From contig JAITQA010000078.1 of assembly GCA_031289145.1 (NCBI GenBank), positions 1 through 43,534 of the forward strand: a stretch of DNA of 43,534 nucleotides, read 5' to 3'. The stretch comes from Dysgonamonadaceae bacterium. Its GTDB lineage: Bacteria > Bacteroidota > Bacteroidia > Bacteroidales > Azobacteroidaceae. The first letter of the stretch is position 1. Each line of letters begins with the position of its first letter. The notes beneath the pieces were generated by a model. That model saw only the letters and a program-made list of their open reading frames with translations. It ran no database searches and was not told where the DNA came from. A program made the translations under genes and the position numbers. Shown here one piece after another: positions 8,555 to 17,344 of the stretch.

Positions 8555-9868
8555 CTACTTTTCAATCCACGTGTCTTTAAATCCGCCTCCCTGAGAGGAA
8601 TTGACCACAAACGAATCCTGCTGTCTGGCAAACCGCGTGAGACCGCTTTGCCATACTTCAACCGTTTCGCCGCTCAGGATGAATGCACGCAAATCGGCTT
8701 TGCGATACACGCTTTCCGCGCCTTCCAGTACTTCCAAATCAATGAAATCGATGACTTCCTGGGCAATCCAGCGGCGAGGCTCGTTTGTTATCAGTCGCTT
8801 GATGTTGTCCAATTCTTCGGCATTCATGTCGCGTCCGAACATCACCCCGTAGCCGCCCGCTTCCGAAACATCCTTAATCACCAGATTGCGGATATTTTCA
8901 AGTACATATTTCCGGTCGTCGGAAAAATAAGGCAAATAAGTGGGTGCATTTTGCAGCATGGGCGTTTCCTGCAAGTAATATTCAATCATTTTGGGAACAA
9001 AATAGCACAGGCCTTTATCATCGGCGATACCGTTGCCCGGGGCATTCATAACGGCTACGTTGCCTTTGGCGTAAGCCTGCATCAGATTGGGAATGCCCAG
9101 CAAGGATGTTTTATCGAAAACCAGCGGGTCGAGAAATTCGTCGGCGACACGGCGGTAAATAACGCCTACCCGTTCGCGGGAATTGAAAATACCTTTATAA
9201 TACAGTTTGTCGTTTTCAACGACCAAATCTCCCGGAAAAGCCAGGATGGTTTCCGTTTTTTCAGCAAGGAACGAATGTTCGAAAAAAGCCGAATTGAACC
9301 GTCCCGGCGTAAGAACCACACTCAATCCGTTATCGACATTCACATAATCCATCGTTTTACGCAGCAGGCTGGGATAATTCCGGTTGTCAGTAATTTTGTT
9401 GTATTCGAATGTATGCGGCGAAACTTTCCGGGTAATGGTACGTGCGATAATCGGATACGACGCGCCGGAGGGAATTCGCAGGTTGTCTTCCAGTACAATC
9501 CACGAGCCGTCCCGCGCCTGTACCAAATCAATACCGGCGATGTGAACATAAACCTTCTTGGAAGGCATTATTCCTTCGCATTGAGGCAAATAACCTTTCG
9601 ACGAATAAATAAATTCTTCCGGAATCACACCATCGCTTACAATCTGCTTGTCGCCGTAGATGTCCGCCAGAAAGAGATTGAGCGCCCTGACCCGCTGGAC
9701 AAGTCCTTTCTCAATAAACGCCCAGTCTTTACGTGAAATAACACGCGGAATGGGGTCGAACGGAAACAACTGTTCATGGAATACCCCGCCTTTATAAACG
9801 CCAAACCTAACGCCGATGCGTTCAAGCCACTTATTTACAGCCTCTTTTTGTTGAATTAATGTATGCAT
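8555..9868 (-). CDS. Circularly permuted type 2 ATP-grasp protein (COG2308, DUF404/DUF407)
   Basis: The 437-residue protein is a predicted peptide/amide ligase that would use ATP to join a carboxylate to an amine. Family landmarks are FPFDPIPRVI, the helix LVQRVRALNLFLADIYGD, VYVHIAGIDLVQARDG, VLEDNLRIPSG, APGNGIADDKG, and a C-terminal KDVSEAGGYGV loop that binds nucleotide in the permuted fold. It is the first gene of the five-gene operon. Established knowledge ends at the predicted amidoligase activity and its coupling with alpha-E and transglutaminase proteins. The product is not known. Confidence 0.9.
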   Translation of the reverse strand: MHTLIQQKEAVNKWLERIGVRFGVYKGGVFHEQLFPFDPIPRVISRKDWAFIEKGLVQRVRALNLFLADIYGDKQIVSDGVIPEEFIYSSKGYLPQCEGIMPSKKVYVHIAGIDLVQARDGSWIVLEDNLRIPSGASYPIIARTITRKVSPHTFEYNKITDNRNYPSLLRKTMDYVNVDNGLSVVLTPGRFNSAFFEHSFLAEKTETILAFPGDLVVENDKLYYKGIFNSRERVGVIYRRVADEFLDPLVFDKTSLLGIPNLMQAYAKGNVAVMNAPGNGIADDKGLCYFVPKMIEYYLQETPMLQNAPTYLPYFSDDRKYVLENIRNLVIKDVSEAGGYGVMFGRDMNAEELDNIKRLITNEPRRWIAQEVIDFIDLEVLEGAESVYRKADLRAFILSGETVEVWQSGLTRFARQQDSFVVNSSQGGGFKDTWIEK

Positions 9869-9928
9869 AATCTTACCGTTTTAGTTGTGGGTCTGTACTC
9901 TTTATATAACTCACATAACATAATGCCG

Positions 9929-9936
9929 CAAAATTA
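9929..9936 (-). promoter_or_regulatory. Possible -7 element of the amidoligase operon
   Basis: On the minus strand this reads TAATTTTG, a match to TAnnTTTG, about 60 nt upstream of the ATG at 9868. No good -33 TTTG is visible at the expected distance, so support is moderate. Confidence 0.35.
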
Positions 9937-10045
9937 ATAAAAATAATTTTAAAATAACATGTAAATAGAATTTATTTTTACTTTTGTCTGTAAATATTTG
10001 AAATAATACGATATATTGATAAAATTTTGGCAATGTCATAACAGA

Positions 10046-10101
10046 ATTACCTGAAAACGGTATCGGGAATCAAACGTTTTCAGGATGAATTATGTACAAT
10101 T
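10046..10101 (+). pseudogene. Remnant of the mutS2 3' end (direct repeat copy 2)
   Basis: The sequence aligns with 5058-5112 in mutS2 at about 52 of 55 positions plus a one-base insertion, and would translate YLKTVSGIKRFQDE. Similarity stops abruptly at both ends. It is isolated from any Smr or ATPase coding sequence, so it is a fragment and not a gene. Its place upstream of the five-gene operon makes it the far-side partner of the intact copy. Confidence 0.85.
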
Positions 10102-10229
10102 GATGCGTATTGCGTAACAATTTTGCCGATTGTTACTTTTCGGTCTCAAGCAGGTATGCCTTGCCGACGAGGAATTCTTTCTGGGTTGTTATCCGCTTCA
10201 TAAACAGCGTGTCTTGCGAGTAAGAAATA

Positions 10230-11078
10230 TCAGTCAACAAATGCCGGTGCAACAAATAATTTTTTCAATCCCAATTCTTCCCGTTTAATCCCGACGGCCA
10301 GGCCGATAGCTTGGGTAATATACATCACCGGAATATGCGTTTTTGTATGCAAATAACTGTCGATATGCGGACGACGCATATCCAGATTCGATTGACACAT
10401 CGGACAGGCAACGATGATTGCCTCGGCCTCACGGTCTTCGGCGTCTTTTACGATTTTGCCCGACAATTTGGCCACAACATCAGTACGGGAAACGGAAAAA
10501 CCGGCGCCACAACATTCGGTTTTATAAGCCCAATCCAAAGCAGTCGCCCCAATTTTTTGCATCAAGGCATCCATTGATTGCGGATCTTCCAAACGATCGA
10601 AGCGGAGGATATTGTAAGGCCGCACCAAAAGACAACCATAATAACAGACAACTTTATGCGCAAAAGGTTTGCTTATTTTTTCTTCTATCCTCCCGGCAAT
10701 GTATTTTTCGATAAATTGCATCACATTCAGAATCCGGATATTTCCGCTAAGCGGCATTTGAAGCGTATCGGAAAGACGGTCTTTCAAGACAAGGTCTTTA
10801 TTCAATGCATATTGCGTCACAGACAAACGGTTGTAACAAGCGGCACAGGGAACGACAATTTCCATCAAACCCTGTTGCTCGGCCAAAGCCAGTATCCTTG
10901 CAGGCAAAGCGACAGATAACTCATGGTTGAGATTATGCGCGGCAGTAGCCCCACAACAATTCCAATCCCGAATTTCCGTAAAATGAATATCAAAAAACTT
11001 TGCCAGCGCCAAAGTCGACTGAGCGTATTCCGAAGAAGTCCCCTTCAAAGAACAGCCGGGATAAAATCCTATGTTCAT
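10230..11078 (-). CDS. hdrB: HdrB-like subunit (CoB-CoM heterodisulfide reductase subunit B family)
   Basis: The 282-residue protein carries two cysteine-rich CCG domains that hold unusual [4Fe-4S] centres for disulfide or thiol redox chemistry. The first has FYPGCSL, then WNCCGATAAH, then PCAACYNR. The second has CYYGCLL, TECCGAGFS and ACPMCQSN. In methanogens HdrB reduces the CoM-S-S-CoB disulfide; in fermenters the natural substrate is uncertain. It follows hdrC by 13 nt. No hdrA is found nearby, so the flavin subunit must be encoded elsewhere or replaced. Confidence 0.9.
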   Translation of the reverse strand: MNIGFYPGCSLKGTSSEYAQSTLALAKFFDIHFTEIRDWNCCGATAAHNLNHELSVALPARILALAEQQGLMEIVVPCAACYNRLSVTQYALNKDLVLKDRLSDTLQMPLSGNIRILNVMQFIEKYIAGRIEEKISKPFAHKVVCYYGCLLVRPYNILRFDRLEDPQSMDALMQKIGATALDWAYKTECCGAGFSVSRTDVVAKLSGKIVKDAEDREAEAIIVACPMCQSNLDMRRPHIDSYLHTKTHIPVMYITQAIGLAVGIKREELGLKKLFVAPAFVD

Positions 11079-11091
11079 AAATATTATCTGT

Positions 11092-11628
11092 TTAGTGTGA
11101 CGATTTGAAAATTGTATGCAATTGTTTTTTATCTTTCACATTTTCGGGTATTATCGGCAGTTTTCCTTTGGCAAACATTTTCGGAGCGATAGCCATATCC
11201 TGGAGAACATGGAACGTCCGCATTTTATAGTCTGCTACCAATCCTATTTCATAGAGTCGTCCGGTATATTTTACCGAATCAAGGAAAGCTTTGTGGAAAG
11301 AAAGAATATTTTTCGACTTTTTGTTGATGGTTTTTTCTTTGATTGCTCTTTCGCGAAGATAGTCCATTAATCGCGGAATATCAATTTCCATCGGGCACCG
11401 AGTGAGACAATTCTGGCAGGAAACACACAACCAAATCGTTTCCGAAGCAAGGATTTTCCCATAATTTTCTTTGTTGTTGGTTTGGAGCATTCGCATAAGC
11501 CGACTTGGCGGATAATCCATTTCTTCGGCTACAGCACAACCTGCAGAACATTTTCCGCATTGATAACAACGATTTACATTTAATCCTGTATTCGATTTTA
11601 TTTCAGAGAGATACCCTTTCTTTTCCAT
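11092..11628 (-). CDS. hdrC: HdrC-like iron-sulfur subunit
   Basis: A 178-residue 4Fe-4S dicluster protein. The first cluster motif is CYQCGKCSAGC and the second is CVSCQNCLTRCP; helical linker sequence follows. It should pass electrons between HdrB and a flavin partner. The start MEKKGYLSEIK at 11628 fits the family N-terminus; an in-frame ATG at 11643 would add MFLAI. It is the first gene of the hdrCB pair, transcribed divergently from the alpha-2-macroglobulin gene. Confidence 0.9.
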   Translation of the reverse strand: MEKKGYLSEIKSNTGLNVNRCYQCGKCSAGCAVAEEMDYPPSRLMRMLQTNNKENYGKILASETIWLCVSCQNCLTRCPMEIDIPRLMDYLRERAIKEKTINKKSKNILSFHKAFLDSVKYTGRLYEIGLVADYKMRTFHVLQDMAIAPKMFAKGKLPIIPENVKDKKQLHTIFKSSH

Positions 11629-11660
11629 AATTGCCAAAAACATTATCCATGATGAAACCG

Positions 11661-11668
11661 CAAATATA
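11661..11668 (-). promoter_or_regulatory. -7 element of hdrCB
   Basis: On the minus strand this reads TATATTTG (TAnnTTTG), about 33 nt upstream of the ATG at 11628. A clear -33 element is not visible. Confidence 0.45.
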
Positions 11669-11712
11669 CATGATTTTTTTTAATTTCACACAGATAAATC
11701 AAAAAATAATCT

Positions 11713-11720
11713 TAATTTTG
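11713..11720 (+). promoter_or_regulatory. -7 element of the alpha-2-macroglobulin gene
   Basis: TAATTTTG at 11713-11720 matches TAnnTTTG and lies about 26 nt upstream of the first ATG. It is divergent from the hdrC promoter. Confidence 0.45.
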
Positions 11721-11745
11721 AACTTTCTAAAAACACCTAATTATT

Positions 11746-14700
11746 ATGATGATGGTACATATAAAGACAAAATTTTATTTTTTAGTATTTATCTTTTTAG
11801 GCCTTTTATCCTGCAATAAAAGTGAAACAACAGTTCCAGTTACGGAATTTGTCCCTTATATCAGCGCTTATACCGGCGGATTAATTCACACTTCATCTAC
11901 TATCCGGATAGAGTTACAGGAAGCACAAGACAAGGTGGAACTTAATACGGAAGTGAAAAAGAAACTGTTTTCATTCTCCCCTTCCATAAAAGGGAAAACT
12001 TATTGGGTGAATAATCGCACCATAGAGTTTGTCCCGGAAGAAGGTGCGTTGAAAGAAGGTAAAACATACAACGCCGAATTTAAATTGGGCAAAATAATCA
12101 AATTGGACAAACGGCTTCAAATTTTCCGCTTTTCTTTTAAAGTGGAAGAGAAAGATTTTGATATTCAAGAAGATCCCTTGGATATAGCCGACCCTGCTTC
12201 GGTTCTGGCAACGGGAATAATCCGCTTCAGCGACAGTACGCCCTTAGAATTGGTAAAAAAAGCGTTTTCTGCCCGAACAAACGACAAACAAGCCATCTCA
12301 CCGCTTGTTGAAAGTACTGCAGACCCGCGTATTTTCCGGTATTCGATTGCAGATATCCAACGGCAGAAAGCCGCTATAAATTTAGAAATTGCCATTGATG
12401 GAAATGCCTTCGGTATGAGCAAAACGGCTTCCAAAACAATTGAGATACCGGCCATAGATGTATTTAAAGTCCTTTCGGCAGAATTGATTTCCGATCCTGA
12501 AAACGGAGTGCGGATAAATTTCTCCGACCCTGTTTCTACTACACAAGATTTAAGCGGACTCATCACTATCCCCGAATTATCCGCTTTTACCACGCAAATA
12601 CAAAACAACCGGCTTATCTTGTATTTTGACCGGAAAAACATAGAAAACATCACCGTAAATGTGCATAAAGACATTAAAAATACCCTTGGCAAAAAATTGG
12701 ATGCGGATTTTTCAATCTCTTTATCACTCGAAATGCTGAAACCACAGGTAGAATTGTTACGATCCGGAAATATTATACCAAATTCAGACAATTTGACGCT
12801 TCCTTTCAAGGCGGTAAACCTCAGCGCTGTGGATTTGCGGATTATCAAGATTTACGAAAATAATATCCTGCTGTTTTTGCAGACCAACCCACTCAGCGGT
12901 TCTTCCGAACTGCGCAGAGCCGGGCGCCTGATGTACAAAAAAACCATTCAATTGGATAATCCTTCTTCCAAAAAATTGCAGGAATGGCAGAATTACGCCG
13001 TCGACCTTTCCGGTATAATGCGACAAGACCCGGGCGCCGTTTATCGCATCGAACTTTCTTTCAAACAGGCTTATTCGACCTATCCGTGCGGAGATTTCAG
13101 CGATAATACGGATAGAGAAGCGTCTGCCGATATGACCCGGATACAAGTAGATACAGGCGACGAGGAGGAGGATTACTGGGATAAGCCTTATCCTGATTAT
13201 TATAACTCAGACTATGATTGGGATTATTATGATTGGAAAGAGGAGGATAATCCCTGTCATCCAAGCTATTACATGCTGTCACAAAGAAAAGTTTCGTGCA
13301 ATGTAATGCTGTCTGATATCGGCGTTATTGCCAAAAGCAATTCCGGCAACAAATGGTGGATAGCCGTCAGCAACCTGTCGGATACGAAGCCCATAGCCAA
13401 TGCTGATATAACGGCTTACAACTACCAGTTGCAGCCCGTTGCTACAACAAAAACCGATGCGGAAGGTTTTGCCGTATTCGAATCGAAAGGGAAACCGTTT
13501 GTACTGATTGCCGCCGCCAACGGGCAAAAAACCTATCTGCGCTTAGTGGACGGGGAAGATAACTCGTTGAGCCGTTTTGATGCAGGCGGAAAAATTATCG
13601 AAAAAGGACTAAAGGGATATATTTACGGCGAACGCGGCGTATGGCGTCCGGGAGATACCCTGCATATTACTTTTGTACTGCATGATCCCGAAAAACGAAT
13701 TCCCGAAAATCATCCGGTTATTTTCGAATTATACAATGCCAGGGGACAATTTTACAGCAAGCAAATACTCACAAAAGGCGTAAACGGCTTCTATACATAT
13801 ACCGTTCCAACCCAAGCCGACGATCCGACCGGACTATGGAATGCTTATGTAAAATTAGGCGGAACATCTTTCCATAAATCGCTCCGTATCGAAACGATCA
13901 AGCCGAATCGCCTGAAAATAAACTTTTCCATACCGGGCGACCGGATTAACGCTTCTGCCGGAAATATACCGGCTACCCTGACTGCTTCATGGTTGACGGG
14001 TGCAATTGCCCACGACCTGAAAGTGAAAGTGGAAATGACGCTAACCAAAACACAGACCCAGTTTAAAGGATATGAAAAATATACTTTCAATAATCCGGCC
14101 AGCAGTTTTTCAACAAATGAATCGGAATTGTTCGATGGCACATTGAATGAAGAAGGAGTAGTAAAATTTGATTTCAAAACGATCAAAGCCGAAAATGCAC
14201 CGGGCTTATTGAATGCCAATATTGTATGCCGGGTATTCGAACAGGGAGGCGACGCCAGCATTTACACGCAAGCGATGCCTTATTCGCCTTTCAACTCGTA
14301 TGTAGGACTTAATTTGAATCAGAAAGAAGGGCAATACCTCGAAACCGACCAGGATCACCGCTTCGAGGTCGTTACCCTGAATGCAGATGGCAAACCAATC
14401 AGTCACAATAATATAGAATATAAAATATACCGTATCGGCTGGAGTTGGTGGTGGGAGACTAACAATGAATCTTTTGCCAATTATATCAATAATTCTACCT
14501 ATCAACCGGTAGCCGAGGGAAAACTGAAAACGGTAAACGGCAAAAGCCATTTCAATTTCAAGCTCAACTATCCCGGCTGGGGAAGATTTTTTATTTATGT
14601 GAAAGACAATGACAGCGGACATGCTACCGGCGGCACCGTTTATATCGACTGGCCTGAATGGCGTGGTCGTTCGGAAAAGTCAGATCCGGACAATATCAAA

Positions 14701-17316
14701 ATGTTGTCTTTTTCGACCAATAAAACTTCGTATGAAACAGGCGAAGATATTACGGTTATTATCCCTGCGGCTGCCGGAGGAACTGCTTTGGTGGCATTGG
14801 AAAACGGTTCCACCATCCTGAATCGCGCCAGAGTAAGCCTTTCCGACAAGGGCGATACGAAATATACTTTCAAAGCGACAAGCGAAATGGCGCCGAATTT
14901 TTATATCCATATCAGCTTGTTGCAACCGCACGCACAAACGATCAACGATTTGCCGATACGGATGTACGGCGTAATTCCCGTTTTTATCTCCAATAAAGAA
15001 TCCATATTGAATCCGCAGATAAATATGCCGGAAGTACTCCGTCCGGAAACAGAATTTACGGTGGAAGTCAGCGAGAAAACAGGAAAGCCGATGACCTATA
15101 CCGTAGCCATAGTAGATGATGGCCTGCTTGACCTGACTAATTTCAAAACGCCTGACCCCTGGAAAGAATTTTATGCCCGTGAAGCCCTGGGTATTCGTAC
15201 CTGGGATATGTATGACAATGTGATGGGCGCTTTCGGCGGGAAATATGCAGCGATGTTTAGCGTGGGAGGCAGCGATGAAAGTCTGAAGCCGGTTAGCAAA
15301 GCCAATCGTTTCAAACCGGTAGTGAAATATTTAGGGCCTTTTACCCTGGGCAAAGGCGCGAAAAACAAACACAAAATTACCTTACCCGTTTATGTCGGTT
15401 CGGTGCGTACCATGGTTGTGGCCGGACAAAACGGCGCTTTCGGAAAAACCGAGAAAACAACGCCTGTTCGTTCTCCGCTGATGCTATTATCGTCTTTACC
15501 GCGGGTGCTCAGCACAAATGAAGAAATCAGTCTTCCGGTAAATATTTTTGCCATGGAGAACTCGGTGAAAGATGTTACGGTGAAAGTGGAAACCACCGGT
15601 TTACTGCTGGCAAGCGGCGGAAACAGCCAATCGGTGCATTTTTCCAAGCCCGGCGACGAAATGGTTTATATCCCGATGAAAACAGGCGCGAAAACCGGTA
15701 GTGAAAAAGTTACGATTACCGCTTCCGGAGGCGGAAAAACAGCCAAAGAGACCATAGAAATTGACGTTCGCAATCCGAATACTGCTATTTTGCTATCCGA
15801 CAATCAATTGATAAATGCCGGACAAACCGGTGAGTTCAACTATCAACTTACCGGAGCATCCGATGATGATTGGGTGAAATTAGCCATTTTCCGCATCCCT
15901 TCGGTTGATTTTACCCGCCGTTTCGATTTCTTGTATAACTACAGCCATTATTGCTCCGAACAGTTGACTTCAAGGGCATTACCGCTGTTATACATTTCCC
16001 AGTTCAAAGACGTAGATGGACAAGAATCCGAAGCGATCCGTAAAAATATCCGTGAAGCAATTAAAAATCTTTACAGTCGCCAGTCACTCTCCGGCGGATT
16101 CGTTTACTGGCCGGGAGAAAGTTCTGCAAACGAGTGGATTACTACTTATGCGGGAAATTTTCTTGTATTGGCAAAAGAAAAGGGTTATGAAATAAACGAA
16201 GGCGTACTGAATAAATGGAAAAGTTACCAGCAGAAAGCGGTACGTAACTGGTCGCCTACAACTTACAGCAAAGAGGATTATTATTACTACAGCGGCGCCC
16301 ACTATCAACAGGCTTACCGGCTTTATACGCTGGCATTGGCGGGAACTCCCGAATTAGGCGCCATGAACAGGCAAAAAGAAATGAAAGACCTGCCCTTGCA
16401 AGCCCGTTGGTGTCTGGCCGCAGCTTATGCTGTCAGTGGTAAAATAAAACCGGCCGAAGAATTGATTTTCAACCAGCCGACTACCGTTGATTCCTATTAT
16501 TCCCGGTATACTTACGGCTCCTCTTCCCGCGATGAAGCGATGATTTTACAATCCTTAGTCTTAATGGGTCGTTTGGATGCTGCTTTTAAGCAAGCGCAAA
16601 AAATGGCGAAAAACCTGTCGCAAGAAATTTATTTCGATACACAGTCAACCGCTTTTTCATTAATGGCTATGGGAATTTTGGCTGAAAAAATGTCCGGAAC
16701 CATTGAGTTTGAGTGGAAATTGAATGAGAAAAAACAAGGTGACATAAAATCGGCCAAAGCCGGTTATCAATTGCAAATTCCTTCAAAACCGACAGCGGGC
16801 AAGCTCTCGTTTACCAATAAAAGCAAGGGTATGCTGTACGTAAATCTGGTATCAAAGTCGCGGCCGCTTCTTGATACTTTTCCGGCCATCGAAAACAACC
16901 TGCGTCTGGAAGTTCATTACACCGATTTGGCAGGAAAAGCGATCAAGGTATCGGAGATCAAACAGGGCGCTGACTTTATGGCTTCCATTCATGTGACGAA
17001 TCTCAATGTGCTGAGCGATTACACCGATTTGGCCTTGACGCACATCATCCCCTCCGGATGGGAAATCTTCAACGAACGGATGACCGGCGGCAACGATAAT
17101 GTTTCCGCTTCGGATACCTATACTTATCGCGATGTTCGGGACGATCGTGTCTTGACCTACTTCGACTTGTCGAGAGGAACGACCAAGACCATCAAAGTCC
17201 GGCTACAGGCCTCTTATGTAGGTTCATTTGTTTTGCCGGCCATCGCCTGCGAAGCGATGTACGATACATCGGTACAGGCAAAGACAAAAGCCGGACGGGT
17301 AACAGTGGTAAAATAG
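11746..17316 (+). CDS. Bacterial alpha-2-macroglobulin family lipoprotein with thioester motif
   Basis: An envelope protease trap or defence protein of 1856 residues. The N-terminus is a lipoprotein signal with lipobox GLLSC and lipidated C23. A series of macroglobulin-like beta domains follows, with GYIYGERGVWRPGDTLHITF and YVDD/VAIVDDGLLDLTNF as family landmarks. The thioester domain contains YCSEQLTSR with C1403-S-E-Q, the CxEQ motif that forms the reactive thioester. The C-terminal receptor-binding-like region ends in FVLPAIACEAMYD. A Tyr/Trp/Asp-rich stretch lies at about residues 473-502. Three ATG codons in a row leave the exact start open. The penicillin-binding protein PbpC that often accompanies this family is not nearby. 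Confidence 0.92.
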   Translation: MMMVHIKTKFYFLVFIFLGLLSCNKSETTVPVTEFVPYISAYTGGLIHTSSTIRIELQEAQDKVELNTEVKKKLFSFSPSIKGKTYWVNNRTIEFVPEEGALKEGKTYNAEFKLGKIIKLDKRLQIFRFSFKVEEKDFDIQEDPLDIADPASVLATGIIRFSDSTPLELVKKAFSARTNDKQAISPLVESTADPRIFRYSIADIQRQKAAINLEIAIDGNAFGMSKTASKTIEIPAIDVFKVLSAELISDPENGVRINFSDPVSTTQDLSGLITIPELSAFTTQIQNNRLILYFDRKNIENITVNVHKDIKNTLGKKLDADFSISLSLEMLKPQVELLRSGNIIPNSDNLTLPFKAVNLSAVDLRIIKIYENNILLFLQTNPLSGSSELRRAGRLMYKKTIQLDNPSSKKLQEWQNYAVDLSGIMRQDPGAVYRIELSFKQAYSTYPCGDFSDNTDREASADMTRIQVDTGDEEEDYWDKPYPDYYNSDYDWDYYDWKEEDNPCHPSYYMLSQRKVSCNVMLSDIGVIAKSNSGNKWWIAVSNLSDTKPIANADITAYNYQLQPVATTKTDAEGFAVFESKGKPFVLIAAANGQKTYLRLVDGEDNSLSRFDAGGKIIEKGLKGYIYGERGVWRPGDTLHITFVLHDPEKRIPENHPVIFELYNARGQFYSKQILTKGVNGFYTYTVPTQADDPTGLWNAYVKLGGTSFHKSLRIETIKPNRLKINFSIPGDRINASAGNIPATLTASWLTGAIAHDLKVKVEMTLTKTQTQFKGYEKYTFNNPASSFSTNESELFDGTLNEEGVVKFDFKTIKAENAPGLLNANIVCRVFEQGGDASIYTQAMPYSPFNSYVGLNLNQKEGQYLETDQDHRFEVVTLNADGKPISHNNIEYKIYRIGWSWWWETNNESFANYINNSTYQPVAEGKLKTVNGKSHFNFKLNYPGWGRFFIYVKDNDSGHATGGTVYIDWPEWRGRSEKSDPDNIKMLSFSTNKTSYETGEDITVIIPAAAGGTALVALENGSTILNRARVSLSDKGDTKYTFKATSEMAPNFYIHISLLQPHAQTINDLPIRMYGVIPVFISNKESILNPQINMPEVLRPETEFTVEVSEKTGKPMTYTVAIVDDGLLDLTNFKTPDPWKEFYAREALGIRTWDMYDNVMGAFGGKYAAMFSVGGSDESLKPVSKANRFKPVVKYLGPFTLGKGAKNKHKITLPVYVGSVRTMVVAGQNGAFGKTEKTTPVRSPLMLLSSLPRVLSTNEEISLPVNIFAMENSVKDVTVKVETTGLLLASGGNSQSVHFSKPGDEMVYIPMKTGAKTGSEKVTITASGGGKTAKETIEIDVRNPNTAILLSDNQLINAGQTGEFNYQLTGASDDDWVKLAIFRIPSVDFTRRFDFLYNYSHYCSEQLTSRALPLLYISQFKDVDGQESEAIRKNIREAIKNLYSRQSLSGGFVYWPGESSANEWITTYAGNFLVLAKEKGYEINEGVLNKWKSYQQKAVRNWSPTTYSKEDYYYYSGAHYQQAYRLYTLALAGTPELGAMNRQKEMKDLPLQARWCLAAAYAVSGKIKPAEELIFNQPTTVDSYYSRYTYGSSSRDEAMILQSLVLMGRLDAAFKQAQKMAKNLSQEIYFDTQSTAFSLMAMGILAEKMSGTIEFEWKLNEKKQGDIKSAKAGYQLQIPSKPTAGKLSFTNKSKGMLYVNLVSKSRPLLDTFPAIENNLRLEVHYTDLAGKAIKVSEIKQGADFMASIHVTNLNVLSDYTDLALTHIIPSGWEIFNERMTGGNDNVSASDTYTYRDVRDDRVLTYFDLSRGTTKTIKVRLQASYVGSFVLPAIACEAMYDTSVQAKTKAGRVTVVK

Positions 17317-17344
17317 TATTGTTTTTATATTTTTTAATTAAAGC

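Larger units (their letters stand above)
9869..10229. other. Intergenic region between the amidoligase operon and hdrB
   Basis: This stretch holds an AT-rich leader with a possible promoter for the minus-strand operon (9929-9936) and the mutS2 3' fragment at 10046-10101. It also holds a minus-strand open frame at 10133 to about 10240, ending FLVGKAYLLETEK, that has no convincing start and no recognisable family. That frame may be a remnant left of hdrB. Nothing else is recognised. Confidence 0.6.

Noticed and set aside
8519-9736. Long plus-strand open frame (405 codons) opposite the ATP-grasp gene
   Set aside because: It is antisense to a clearly recognised ATP-grasp protein, has no family features, and results from the codon bias of the real gene.
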